A stretch of 64,000 nt of DNA from VXRJ01 sp965246995 (GTDB lineage: Bacteria; Acidobacteriota; Vicinamibacteria; Vicinamibacterales; UBA8438), in the NCBI GenBank assembly GCA_965246995.1, contig OZ252008.1, positions 1,364,001-1,428,000 of the forward strand, read 5' to 3'. The position numbers were made by a program, and so were the translations under genes. The notes under the pieces were generated by a model. That model did not search any database. It saw only the letters and a program-made list of their open reading frames with translations, and was not told the origin of the DNA. Of this stretch, positions 50,553-59,266 are shown piece by piece; position 1 is the first letter of the stretch, and each line of letters opens with the position of its first letter.

Positions 50553-51452
50553 ATGCATCGTTCCGTTACCGGTGGTGGGCTGGTCCTGCTCGCGGCGGCC
50601 GGGTTAGTGCTGGCGGCGCCTGCGGTCGCGCAGGCGCAGGCTCTCGGACAGTTGTACATCGAAACGCTGGATGCCGAGGGGCAGCCGGTTCCCGACCTGA
50701 CGGCGGCTGATTTCGTCATCCAGGAAGACGACACGCCAGTGAACATCGTTTCCGCGGAACCGGTGGGTCCGATGAAGGTGGCGCTGCTCATCGACAACGG
50801 CAACTCGATGGCTGAAATGAACGCACTCAACTCCTTGCGGGACGGGATGGCCGGGTTCCTCGAGACGCTTGGGCCGGAGCACGAGGTTTCGCTGCTCACC
50901 ATCGGCCGGTCCATTCAGCGCCGGGTCGATTTCACGACGGATCGCGAGGAACTCAAGGAGTCGGCGGACTCGATTTTTCTCGACACCGGCGCGGGCACCG
51001 TCATGCTCGATGGCATCAGGGAGACCTGGGAGCGCCGCTACGAGGATGATGAACTGTTCCCGGTCATGGTGCTCATCCTGACCGACGGCACCGAGAACAG
51101 CAGCAACTACAGCGACCCGGAATACCTCGCGTTGAACCAGATGCTCATCAACAACGGCATCACGGTGAACATCCTGCAGTTGTCGGGTCGGGGCGGCAGC
51201 CAGATGTCGCAGTACGCCGCGAACCTCACCGGCAACACCGGCGGGATGTACCAGAGCATCGCGGCCCCGACGGGCCTGAACCAGTGGATGCAGACGTTTG
51301 CGGAACGCCTGAACGCCCACCACGCGGAGATGGCGAAGCGCTACCGCGTGATGTACGAGCCGCCGGATCCGCGCGGGGCACAGATCTCGGCCGGCGTGTC
51401 CCGCTCGGGTGTCAGTATCCGCCTCTTCGTCGGCCTCCGCATCGAGCAGTGA
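50553..51452 (+). CDS. secreted VWFA-like protein, second tandem copy
   Basis: 299 aa. Signal peptide LLAAAGLVLAAPAVAQAQA, then LYIETLDAEGQPVPDLTAAD. The MIDAS region reads LLIDNGNSMAEMNALNSLRD (one Ser retained) with ILTDGTENSSNY intact, so it is closer to the active form than the first copy. The stop overlaps the GTG start of the DNA methyltransferase. Confidence 0.83.
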   Translation: MHRSVTGGGLVLLAAAGLVLAAPAVAQAQALGQLYIETLDAEGQPVPDLTAADFVIQEDDTPVNIVSAEPVGPMKVALLIDNGNSMAEMNALNSLRDGMAGFLETLGPEHEVSLLTIGRSIQRRVDFTTDREELKESADSIFLDTGAGTVMLDGIRETWERRYEDDELFPVMVLILTDGTENSSNYSDPEYLALNQMLINNGITVNILQLSGRGGSQMSQYAANLTGNTGGMYQSIAAPTGLNQWMQTFAERLNAHHAEMAKRYRVMYEPPDPRGAQISAGVSRSGVSIRLFVGLRIEQ

Positions 51453-52708
51453 GCGGGCCCGCCGCCGCTGTCGCCAGCCCGTTTATCGACGCGCTCCGGG
51501 CATTTGCCTGGGAGGGACGGTCGACGTCGACAGGCGTCACGCGAGTAGCGGCGGCGGACAGTACGGCGATCGAGGCTCCGACTTTCACGAACGAGTTCTG
51601 GACCGCACGGCAGCGGGCGGCGAACCGGCTGCACGAAGTTTCGTACCGGGCCTGCTTCAAGCCGCAGCTCGTCGCCTTTTTTGTCGAGCGGCTCAGCCTT
51701 CCCGGCGACGTTGTGTACGACCCGTTCATGGGACGGGGTACGACACTGATCGAAGCGGCGTTGCTCGACCGCACGGTTGCCGGCTGTGACGTCAACCCGC
51801 TGAGCCGGGTGCTCGTCGCGCCGCGCCTTGCGCCCCCCACCGTCGAAGCCGTGTCCGCGCGTCTCGACGCACTCGGCCTGCAGGAGGCCGCGGATACGGG
51901 CGGCGTCTCTGCCGAAGACCTTGCGGCCTTCTTTCACCCGGACACGCTGCGCGCTTTGTGCGGGTTGCGCGCGTACCTCGCCGACCGGCGCGCTCGGGGG
52001 AAGTTCGACGGCGTGGACGCCTGGATCGAGATGGTGGCGGTCAATCGGCTGACGGGGCATTCGCCGGGGTTCTTTTCGACGTATACGATGCCGCCGAACC
52101 AGGCGGTTTCGGCGGACCGGCAGCGGCTGATAAACGCGCGGCGGAATCAGGTCCCGGAGCGGCGTGATATCAGGGCTCTGATCCTCCGCAAGACCCGTAC
52201 GCTGCTGACTGGTTGCGACGCGACCGCCCGCCGCCGGCTGGCTCGACGGGGGTCGGGCAATCGCATCCTCGTCGGGCAGTCGGACCGGACACCCGAGATT
52301 CCTTCGTCATCGGTGCATCTGGTGGTCACTTCGCCGCCATTCCTGAATGTCGTCAACTACGCAGCCGACAACTGGCTCCGGTGCTGGTTCTGCGGTATCG
52401 ATCCGGCGTCCGTCCGGATCACGATGGCACGGCGGATCGACGAGTGGAAGATGGCGATGACCGCGGTCTTTCACGAACTGCACCGCGTGCTACATCCCGG
52501 TGGTCATGTCGCCTTCGAAGTAGGCGAGGTGCGTGGGGGCCGCGTGAAGCTGGAGGAGGCGGTGCTACCGTGCGGGGTCGCCGCGGGACTCACTCCGGTC
52601 GCGGTGGTGATAAACGCGCAGGCCTTCACGAAGACCGCCAACTGCTGGGGCGTCGCCAACAACGCGAAAGGTACGAACACGAACCGGATCGTGCTGTTCA
52701 GCAAGTAA
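51449..52708 (+). CDS. solitary DNA methyltransferase (amino-methyl type)
   Basis: 419 aa from GTG, overlapping the VWA stop. SAM motif VVYDPFMGRGTTLIEAALLD (about 89-108) precedes the catalytic TSPPFLNVVNYAADNWLRCW (about 294), the order of N4-cytosine/N6-adenine methylases that begin with the FxGxG part; TSPPF favours N4-cytosine. A third segment, HRVLHPGGHVAFEVGEVRGG, is also typical. No restriction enzyme gene is adjacent, so it is an orphan or epigenetic enzyme. Followed directly by solo repeat ends and vapBC. Confidence 0.8.
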   Translation: MSGPAAAVASPFIDALRAFAWEGRSTSTGVTRVAAADSTAIEAPTFTNEFWTARQRAANRLHEVSYRACFKPQLVAFFVERLSLPGDVVYDPFMGRGTTLIEAALLDRTVAGCDVNPLSRVLVAPRLAPPTVEAVSARLDALGLQEAADTGGVSAEDLAAFFHPDTLRALCGLRAYLADRRARGKFDGVDAWIEMVAVNRLTGHSPGFFSTYTMPPNQAVSADRQRLINARRNQVPERRDIRALILRKTRTLLTGCDATARRRLARRGSGNRILVGQSDRTPEIPSSSVHLVVTSPPFLNVVNYAADNWLRCWFCGIDPASVRITMARRIDEWKMAMTAVFHELHRVLHPGGHVAFEVGEVRGGRVKLEEAVLPCGVAAGLTPVAVVINAQAFTKTANCWGVANNAKGTNTNRIVLFSK

Positions 52709-52710
52709 CC

Positions 52711-52734
52711 GGGGGTTTCACCACGGGCTCCTGG
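52711..52734. repeat. solo right end of a MITE-like element
   Basis: Matches the right terminus of copy A (GGTTTCACCACGGGCTCCTG) with CTGG instead of CTAG. It lies 2 nt after the methyltransferase stop and abuts the 45-bp repeat that follows. No left end is present. Confidence 0.65.
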
Positions 52735-52778
52735 GGCCGCTCGCGAAACTGAGTCTCCGTGCAACTGTTGAAGTCGAC
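52734..52778 (+). repeat. 45-bp direct repeat, left copy
   Basis: Begins GGGCCGCTCGCGAAACTGAG and ends AAGTCGAC; 44 of 45 bases match 54697-54741 in the same orientation. The two copies bracket vapBC and the secreted MBL-fold gene. Confidence 0.8.
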
Positions 52779-52780
52779 TG

Positions 52781-53170
52781 CTAGACCAAGTCGACGCGGA
52801 CGTTCAGCCCCGGCGCGCCGGCCAGCCTCCGGTCTCCGGTGACGAGCAACTCCCCGAGCGTTTCCGCCAAGGCCACGTAGACCGCGTCATATGCGGTGAC
52901 GTTGTTGCGAAGATCCCAGACCCTGTGGAGGAACGGTTCATGCGGGTACCGTTCGATATCGAGCTGCCGCCACTGTTCGAGTGCCTGAACCGCGCGCCGT
53001 TCGTCGAGTTCGCCGTTCCGCACGTACCGCCGCAGCACGTTGGCGATCTCGACGTCGATGAGATGGGGGGAGTGGACGACCTCGGCCTCATCGGCGAGTC
53101 TCTCGCCGAGTCTTCTGCCGCGGACCGTGTTCAGCAGCAGCTCCATTGCGCCGGAGGCATCCAGGACCAT
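52781..53170 (-). CDS. vapC: VapC-family PIN-domain toxin
   Basis: 129 aa ribonuclease. PIN acidic residues are D4 (VLDASGAMEL), E41 (HLIDVEIANVLRRY), D95 (NVTAYDAVYVALA) and D113 (LVTGDRRL), so the active site is complete. The ATG overlaps the vapB stop by one base. Targets of relatives are tRNAs or rRNA; not predictable here. Confidence 0.92.
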   Translation of the reverse strand: MVLDASGAMELLLNTVRGRRLGERLADEAEVVHSPHLIDVEIANVLRRYVRNGELDERRAVQALEQWRQLDIERYPHEPFLHRVWDLRNNVTAYDAVYVALAETLGELLVTGDRRLAGAPGLNVRVDLV

Positions 53171-53397
53171 CAGCGCAGCTCTCGTTCCTTCCGGAGAACG
53201 TCGGCAGGTGAACGGTCGAGCACAACCTCCGGCTGCTCGCGAATTGCCTGGAGCAGATCCCTCCGGCTTGGTCGTGCAAGCGCCCGTTCGATTTCCCGTA
53301 GTACGTAGAGAGACATCGACACGCCTTCCAGGGCGGCTCGGGACTTCAGCCGTCGGTGCAGAGAGTCCGGCACGTTGCGAATCTGAATCAACTTCAT
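53170..53397 (-). CDS. vapB: VapB-like (FitA-type) antitoxin
   Basis: 75 aa. N-terminal ribbon-helix-helix (MKLIQIRNVPDSLHRRLKSR, then AALEGVSMSLYVLREIERAL) and a C-terminal toxin-binding tail (PEVVLDRSPADVLRKERELR). Chosen start: the ATG at 53397; the open frame upstream is not native. The putative +1 coincides with this ATG, so the mRNA is probably leaderless. Confidence 0.88.
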   Translation of the reverse strand: MKLIQIRNVPDSLHRRLKSRAALEGVSMSLYVLREIERALARPSRRDLLQAIREQPEVVLDRSPADVLRKERELR

Positions 53398-53403
53398 GTG
53401 CTC

Positions 53404-53432
53404 AGTATGAAAACATGATATGAAGGTGTCAA
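53404..53432 (-). promoter_or_regulatory. vapBC promoter
   Basis: On the minus strand: TTGACA (53427-53432), 17-nt spacer, CATACT (53404-53409). The -10 ends 6 nt before the vapB ATG. TATGAA occurs twice in the spacer region (a possible VapB half-site repeat). Confidence 0.65.
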
Positions 53433-53509
53433 TATGGTGCGGCGCATGTGCCGCTACGGCCACACGGCTCATGCCAACCGGCGGCAGTTGGAAATCGCCG
53501 GGTCGCACG

Positions 53510-53536
53510 CAGCGAGGGTTCCACCACGGGCTGCTA
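53510..53536. repeat. solo right end of a copy D-type element
   Basis: GGTTCCACCACGGGCTGCTA matches the right terminus of copy D with one change. It lies 49 nt before the ATG of the secreted MBL-fold gene and could influence its leader. No left end nearby. Confidence 0.6.
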
Positions 53537-53584
53537 CCATGGCTGGGGCAAGATCGTGCCTTGCACCGGGAAGGGGCGTTGAGC

Positions 53585-54643
53585 ATGCATAAATCAGTCA
53601 TGCGCTGGGTCTGGCTCGCCGCGGTATTGTGCATCCCCGTTGACACCTCCACGGCGCAGCCAACCACCTTCGACATCTACTGGGTCGATGTCGAGGGCGG
53701 GGCGGCCACCCTGGCGGTGTCTCCCACGGGAGAGTCGCTGCTTGTCGATACCGGCTTCCCGGGGGCGGATGACCGGGACGCGAAGCGAATCCTCGCGGCG
53801 ATCCAGGGGGCCGGCCTGACCAGGATCGACAACCTGGTCATCACGCACTACCACCGGGATCACGTGGGCGGGCTTGAAGCGCTGGCCGGGATGATCCCGA
53901 TCGAGCGGTGCTTCGATCACGGCACCAACACCGAAGAGAGTAATCAGCAATGGCTCGACGCGTACCTGCGCGTGTGTGGTGACAAACGGTCCGTCGTCCA
54001 GGCTGGCGAGCGGATCCCCTTCGGGGCGGTCACGGTCGACGTCGTCGCCTCGGATGGTCGATTGCTCACGACGCCCGTCAACGGCGGCGAACGCAATCCG
54101 CTGTGCGCGACGGCCGAGCGCAAACCGCAGGCCAGCCCGGAGAATCAGCGCAGCGTCGGGGCGCTCTTCACGTACGGCCGGTTCACCTTTCTCGATCTCG
54201 GGGATTTCAACTGGGCGAAGGAGGTCGAGCTGGCGTGTCCCGTTAACCTGGTGGGCGAGGTCACCATGTATCAAACCAGTCGCCACGGAGCCTGGGACGA
54301 CGCCGGCTCGCCGACGCACCTGTATGCGATCAAGCCTCAGGTCGTCATCGTGAACAACGGCCCCCGAAAGGGCCTGGGAGGCACGTCACCCGGTTTTGAC
54401 GAGGTCACGACCGCCCACTACGACCGGATCGCGAAGAGTCCGGGCATCGAGGGAATCTGGCAGGGCCACCGGTCGTTGCTCGCTCCGGATGCGGCCGACA
54501 ACACGAGGGAAGAGATGATCGCGAATCTGGAAGAGACTCCAGAGTGCAACGGTCACTGGATTCGGGCGTCGATCGGCCAGGACGGCGATTTCACCGTGAC
54601 GAACGGTCGCAATGGGTTCAGCCAGTCTTACACGGCGCGCTGA
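53585..54643 (+). CDS. secreted MBL-fold hydrolase (ComEC-like)
   Basis: 352 aa. Signal peptide MRWVWLAAVLCIPVDTSTAQ, then the ComEC/Rec2-type start FDIYWVDVEGGAATLAVSPT and GESLLVDTGFPG. Metal motif VITHYHRDHVGGLEALAG is complete, and LDLGDFNW supplies the next Asp. The last part ends IRASIGQDGDFTVTNGRNG. Hydrolase of unknown substrate, similar to soluble ComEC-like proteins. Bracketed by the 45-bp repeats with vapBC. Confidence 0.85.
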   Translation: MHKSVMRWVWLAAVLCIPVDTSTAQPTTFDIYWVDVEGGAATLAVSPTGESLLVDTGFPGADDRDAKRILAAIQGAGLTRIDNLVITHYHRDHVGGLEALAGMIPIERCFDHGTNTEESNQQWLDAYLRVCGDKRSVVQAGERIPFGAVTVDVVASDGRLLTTPVNGGERNPLCATAERKPQASPENQRSVGALFTYGRFTFLDLGDFNWAKEVELACPVNLVGEVTMYQTSRHGAWDDAGSPTHLYAIKPQVVIVNNGPRKGLGGTSPGFDEVTTAHYDRIAKSPGIEGIWQGHRSLLAPDAADNTREEMIANLEETPECNGHWIRASIGQDGDFTVTNGRNGFSQSYTAR

Positions 54644-54696
54644 CTCCCGCCCATCTCGTGGCCTCTTGTCACTCGTTGAGGCTTCACACCTGGCTA

Positions 54697-54741
54697 GGGC
54701 CGCTCGCGAAACTGAGTCTCCGTGCAACTGCTGAAGTCGAC
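54697..54741 (+). repeat. 45-bp direct repeat, right copy
   Basis: Same sequence as 52734-52778 except one base (CTGCTGAAG against CTGTTGAAG). Between them lie vapBC and a secreted hydrolase, about 1.96 kb apart. Confidence 0.8.
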
Positions 54742-54800
54742 GATCTCCTGCATTTTCCCAGCCGGTGGCCGTCCCGGTCCGTTTCATGCCGGCGGGAGGC

Positions 54801-55787
54801 TTATGGCTGCTCCCCAGCGCTTTCCGAGGCTTCTTTCGCCTCCATCGCCCGGGCTCCTGACAACGAACTGGGCATCGAGTAATTGCCTTCGTGACAGGCG
54901 TACTCGTACAGCGGCTCTTCCGTGCGCGTCATACGCACCCGCGCGGTCCACGGCCCGGTCCAGGTGGACGGGTCGTTGACCGTGAACTCGTAGCGCAGCG
55001 TATCGGCGTCCAGGCGCGTGAAGCGCTCGACCAGGAGCATGCTGGCGCTCGACCCGCCGAGGGAGGTCTCACGCAGGAAGTTGCGCGTCTCAATCACCAG
55101 TGTGTCGCCGTCCCAGCTAGCCCGCGAGTCGCCGACCCATTGGCGGAGGTCGCCTGGCAGATGAGGACGCCCGTCGAGCGGAATGATGCGGGCGTTGTGC
55201 ACCATCTCGTTGAGGATGCCGACATGGTCGGTCGTCTGAAACAACTGCATGTTGTTGTTGTAGGCGCTCGGGGTCATCGGCGGCCCGGAGTTGAAGCCGA
55301 GCAGGCAACGTTCTGAAATGCCCCGGTCCTCGGGGCCGTGGGCGTGGCGGTTACGAAGCATGCGCCCGACCTCACGCCGCACCTCCGCCTCCGGACGCAC
55401 CGGCGGGATGCGCCCGTTCGGCGGATCGATCACGAGCGACGTCCGACCCTCCTCAAGAGCGTCGCCCCATTCGAACCAGATCTGCAGGCTGTATCCGAGG
55501 CGCGCCTCCAGGGGGGCGTCCTCGCGTTCCGACTCGAGTCCGGCCCGCTGCTCCGCGATCTGCGCCTCCCACTCGGCGGCTTCCTCCGCCGTAAGCGTCG
55601 CCTTCCCGGCCAACTCCGCGGGGCGCTCCATCGGGATGGCGGTCGAGAAGTTCCACACCCCCTGCAGGGCGGGCCGGCCGTCCGGCGTCCGGAGGTTACT
55701 GTCCTGTCCTGCCGTTGCTGGCGGCGGAAATGCCGCCATGGCGCAGATGAGTCCGACGAAGCCGATGGGAGCGAGAGTTCGTTGCAA
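54801..55787 (-). CDS. secreted hypothetical protein
   Basis: About 328 aa from a TTG at 55787, which gives a signal peptide (LQRTLAPIGFVGLICAMAAF...ATAGQ); ATG 55739 is an alternative but would remove it. Further upstream the frame runs antisense to the usual reading of tRNA-Phe, so it cannot be longer. The mature part starts RTPDGRPALQGVWNFSTAIP and contains IIPLDGRPHLPGDLRQWVGD and LVIETRNFLRETSL, segments seen in secreted acidobacterial hypotheticals of unknown function. The tRNA 3' end is 2 nt away, so it probably shares the tRNA transcript. Confidence 0.7.
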   Translation of the reverse strand: MQRTLAPIGFVGLICAMAAFPPPATAGQDSNLRTPDGRPALQGVWNFSTAIPMERPAELAGKATLTAEEAAEWEAQIAEQRAGLESEREDAPLEARLGYSLQIWFEWGDALEEGRTSLVIDPPNGRIPPVRPEAEVRREVGRMLRNRHAHGPEDRGISERCLLGFNSGPPMTPSAYNNNMQLFQTTDHVGILNEMVHNARIIPLDGRPHLPGDLRQWVGDSRASWDGDTLVIETRNFLRETSLGGSSASMLLVERFTRLDADTLRYEFTVNDPSTWTGPWTARVRMTRTEEPLYEYACHEGNYSMPSSLSGARAMEAKEASESAGEQP

Positions 55788-55789
55788 GT

Positions 55790-55866
55790 TGGTGCCGAGG
55801 GGCAGAATCGAACTGCCGACACCATGATTTTCAGTCATGTGCTCTACCAGACTGAGCTACCTCGGC
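55790..55866 (-). tRNA. tRNA-Phe(GAA)
   Basis: 77 nt with encoded CCA. Acceptor GCCGAGG/CCTCGGC pairs fully; D arm AGCTCAGTCTGGTAGAGC; anticodon stem CATGA/TCATG with loop CTGAAAA giving GAA (Phe); T arm GGCAG-TTCGATT-CTGCC. Discriminator A. Confidence 0.95.
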
Positions 55867-55982
55867 ATCCGGCGTGGAATACAAACACAGAATTTACCGC
55901 AGCCGCAACGGACGCGCAAGCAGGCCGCCGGACGGGGTTCCGGCGGGTGGCGTCACCCTGCTGACTATGCGACACTGATCCG

Positions 55983-57728
55983 ATGAATACACGGCTCCTG
56001 ACCCTGGCAGTGCTGGTTGCCAGCCTTGCGCTCCCCGCGGCGTCGGGCGCGCAGGAGGTCGAGGTGATCGAGCATCAGCTCGACAACGGCCTGACGCTCC
56101 TGCTCATTCCGCGTCCAGGCGATCCGAACGTGGCGGCCGGCTGGATTGCCAAGGTGGGTTCGGTTTACGAACGCCCCGGCATCACCGGGGTGGCGCATCT
56201 CTTCGAGCACATGATGTTCAAGGGGACGCACACGATCGGCACGCAGGATATCGACCGCGACCTGGCGATCATCGACGAACTGGATGGCCTGCGGGTCGAG
56301 ATCCAGGCGGAGGAAGCGGAACTGGACCGCCGCCACGCGCTGGGCGAGATTGACGATCCGGCCGATCCGTCGGCCCGGAGCGCACAACACCAGCAGCTGC
56401 TCGATCGCTTCGAGGAGCTGCTGGCCGAGCAGGGCGACCTCCTGATCAAGGAGGACTTCAGCCGGATCTATACCGGCGAGGGCGGGTCCGGCATGAACGC
56501 CGGCACGAGTTACGACTTCACCATCTACTTCATCAATATCCCGGCCAACAAGCTGGAACTCTGGTTCTGGATGGAGAGCGACCGCCTGGCCAACGCGGTG
56601 TTCCGAGAGTTCTACGCCGAGCGGAGCGTCGTGCACGAGGAACGCCGACTCCGGACCGACAGCACGCCGATCGGCAAGTTCCAGGAACAGTTCGAGGCGA
56701 TGTTCTGGCAATCGTCGCCGTACAGCTGGCCGGTAGTGGGTTGGCCGAGCGATCTCGAGGGCATCACACGGGAGGAAGCGCTTACCTTCTTCGACACCTA
56801 CTACGCCCCGAACAACCTGGCGGCGGCGCTGGTGGGCGACTTCGATCCCGACGAGGCGATCGCACTCGCGGAGCGCTATCTTGGCCGTCTGAAAGGCAGC
56901 GAGCAGCCACCGCTCGAGCCGCGAACGCGCGAGATGCCGCAGTTGGCGGAGAAGCGGATGGTCGCCTATGCCGAAACCAATCCCCAGGTGGTGATCCGGT
57001 ATCACTCCGTCCGCGACGGGCATGTCGACGAGCCGGCGCTGGTGGTGCTGGGACAGTTGCTGAGCGGCCGGACCGGGCGGCTGTACCGGGCGCTGGTCGA
57101 GGAGCAGGAGGTGGCGACTTCCGCGTCCGGGGGGCAGGCGGGCTACCAGTTCGAGGGAATGTTTGAACTGCGTGGCACCGCCCGGCAGGGCCGGACGCCG
57201 GAGGAGGTGGAAGAGGCCATCTACGGTGAACTCGAACGGCTGAAGACGGAACCGGTCGGGGAGCGCGAGTTGCAAAAGGTCAAGAACCAGAACGCCGCGC
57301 GGACCTTCCGCGACCTCGACAGCAACTTCGGCCTGATGATGCAGTTGCTTATCCGCGAGGGGAACCGCGGCTGGGAGCACATCAACACCGATCCGCAACT
57401 GTACGAGGCGGTTACGGCCGAGGATGTGATGCGTGTCGCCGAGACCTATTTCACGCCGGAAACGCGTGCCGTCGCTGTCTACTACCGCGACGAGAGCACG
57501 GCGGACGAGCCTGATGATCCGTTGGTGGAAGGGTTGAGCGACGAGGAACGGCAGCAGTTCCGCCAGATGCGCGCAATGATTGGTCAGGTGCCGGTGGAGC
57601 AGTTGCAGGCGTTTCTGGCGCAGGCGGAGCAGGGTGTGGGACAAGCGCCGCCGGAGGCTCAGGATCTGGCCCAGGCTCTGGTGGAATTGATTCGCCAGCG
57701 GATCGAAGAGGCGGGAGGTGGTCAGTGA
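55983..57728 (+). CDS. M16 zinc peptidase, catalytic subunit
   Basis: 581 aa. Signal peptide TLAVLVASLALPAASGAQ. The inverted zinc motif HxxEH is present in TGVAHLFEHMMFKGT (about 72-76), with the distal Glu likely in the following helix region (YAERSVVHEERRL). Later domain QLLSGRTGRLYRALVEEQEV. A Gln-rich C-terminal tail. GTGA-type overlap with the next gene shows they form a pair. Confidence 0.92.
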   Translation: MNTRLLTLAVLVASLALPAASGAQEVEVIEHQLDNGLTLLLIPRPGDPNVAAGWIAKVGSVYERPGITGVAHLFEHMMFKGTHTIGTQDIDRDLAIIDELDGLRVEIQAEEAELDRRHALGEIDDPADPSARSAQHQQLLDRFEELLAEQGDLLIKEDFSRIYTGEGGSGMNAGTSYDFTIYFINIPANKLELWFWMESDRLANAVFREFYAERSVVHEERRLRTDSTPIGKFQEQFEAMFWQSSPYSWPVVGWPSDLEGITREEALTFFDTYYAPNNLAAALVGDFDPDEAIALAERYLGRLKGSEQPPLEPRTREMPQLAEKRMVAYAETNPQVVIRYHSVRDGHVDEPALVVLGQLLSGRTGRLYRALVEEQEVATSASGGQAGYQFEGMFELRGTARQGRTPEEVEEAIYGELERLKTEPVGERELQKVKNQNAARTFRDLDSNFGLMMQLLIREGNRGWEHINTDPQLYEAVTAEDVMRVAETYFTPETRAVAVYYRDESTADEPDDPLVEGLSDEERQQFRQMRAMIGQVPVEQLQAFLAQAEQGVGQAPPEAQDLAQALVELIRQRIEEAGGGQ

Positions 57729-59248
57729 GCGGCTCGACCATGAGTTGGCGGCCCTGCGTGGCGGCTGTGGCGGGGCTCCTGATAGTGACCGTTACGGCGC
57801 CGCCGTTCGCGCAGGCGCAGGATGAGACGATTCCGGCGCACCCGCGCGACCTGGAATTCGAGCAACTGCAGTTCGATCCACCCGATGCGGCGGCGCACCG
57901 GCACGTCCTTTCGAACGGCGTAATCGCGTTCCTGGTGCCGGATCACGCGCTCCCGCTCGTCACGGTCTCTGTGACGGTCCGGACCGGCAGCCACCTCGAA
58001 CCTCCCGAGCAGGCGGGGCTGGCGGCGCTGACAGGCAGCCAGATGCGCGCCGGAGGCGCCGGCGACCGCGACCCGGCGGCGTTCGATGAGGAGGCGGCGT
58101 TTCTTGCGGCGAACCTGTCGAGCGGCATCGGCGGCACCGCCGGCAGGGCGAGCGTCAACACCCTGACCAAGGACCTCGACGCGTCACTCGACCTGCTGTT
58201 CGACATGCTGCGCCGCCCGCGGTTCGATCCGGATCGGCTCGAACTGGCGAAGAGCCAGGCGCTACAGGAGATGGAGCGCAGGAACGACGCGACCCAAAGC
58301 ATCGAGGGGCGCGAGTGGGGACGCCTACTGCGCGGCGCGAATCATTTCACGACAATCCCGTCGACACGCGCCGCCATCGAATCGATTGAGCGCGACGATC
58401 TGGTGGCCTTCCACGAGCAGTACTATCACCCGGGCAATTTCATCTTCTCGATCTCGGGAGACGTCGATCCGGACGACATCCTGCCGCGGCTCGAAGCACG
58501 GATGGCCGACTGGCCGGCGCGCGAAGCGGTGGAGACGCCGGTCCCGGCTCCCACGCACGAGCTGCAACCGGGCGTCTACATCGTCGACAAGGATGACGTG
58601 AACCAGGGACGCGTAGTGATCGGCCACCACGGCACGATGCGGGATAACCCGGACCGTTTCTCGCTCATGGTGATGAACAGCATCCTTGGCGGCGGTGGTT
58701 TCACGTCGCGGCTGCTTACGCGAATCCGTTCTGACGAGGGGCTTGCCTACAGCGCGTATTCGTCGTTCGGTTTCGGCACGTACTACCCGGGTGCGTTCCG
58801 TGCGAGCTTCCAGTCGCGGAGCGAGACGGTGGCGCGGGCCACGGCAATCGTCCTGGAGGAGATCGACCGGATCCGCACGGAGCAGGTTTCCGAGGCGGAG
58901 CTCCGCACGTCGAAAGCGGCGTTCATCGAGACGTTCAGCCGGAACTTCTCCAGTCCCGGGTCGACGGCCAGGCTGTTTGCGGACGATGAGTACACCGGGC
59001 GCGACCCCGAGTACATGATCACCTACCGCGACAATATCGGCGCTGTCAGTGGTGACGACGTCATGCGGGTTGCGCAAGAGTACCTCGACCCCGACCAGCT
59101 GGTGATCCTGGTTGTGGGTGATCGCGCGACGATCGAGGCGGGCGACCCGGACAACCCCGAGATCACGCTGGAGGGACTCGCCGGCGGAACCATCACCGCC
59201 ATTCCGCTTCCCGATCCGTTTACCATGGAGTACCCGTCGGGCCAGTAG
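57725..59248 (+). CDS. M16-like non-catalytic subunit
   Basis: 507 aa. Signal peptide AAVAGLLIVTVTAPPFAQAQ. Same fold as its neighbour (HVLSNGVIAFLVPDHALPLV, ILGGGGFTSRLLTRIRSDEG, SLGFGT-like SSFGFGTYYPGAFRASFQ), but the HxxEH place reads LAALTGSQMRAGGAG, so there is no zinc site. In two-subunit M16B enzymes one chain is catalytic and the other supplies substrate binding. Confidence 0.9.
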   Translation: MSGSTMSWRPCVAAVAGLLIVTVTAPPFAQAQDETIPAHPRDLEFEQLQFDPPDAAAHRHVLSNGVIAFLVPDHALPLVTVSVTVRTGSHLEPPEQAGLAALTGSQMRAGGAGDRDPAAFDEEAAFLAANLSSGIGGTAGRASVNTLTKDLDASLDLLFDMLRRPRFDPDRLELAKSQALQEMERRNDATQSIEGREWGRLLRGANHFTTIPSTRAAIESIERDDLVAFHEQYYHPGNFIFSISGDVDPDDILPRLEARMADWPAREAVETPVPAPTHELQPGVYIVDKDDVNQGRVVIGHHGTMRDNPDRFSLMVMNSILGGGGFTSRLLTRIRSDEGLAYSAYSSFGFGTYYPGAFRASFQSRSETVARATAIVLEEIDRIRTEQVSEAELRTSKAAFIETFSRNFSSPGSTARLFADDEYTGRDPEYMITYRDNIGAVSGDDVMRVAQEYLDPDQLVILVVGDRATIEAGDPDNPEITLEGLAGGTITAIPLPDPFTMEYPSGQ

Positions 59249-59266
59249 AGAGCAGGTGACGAGATC

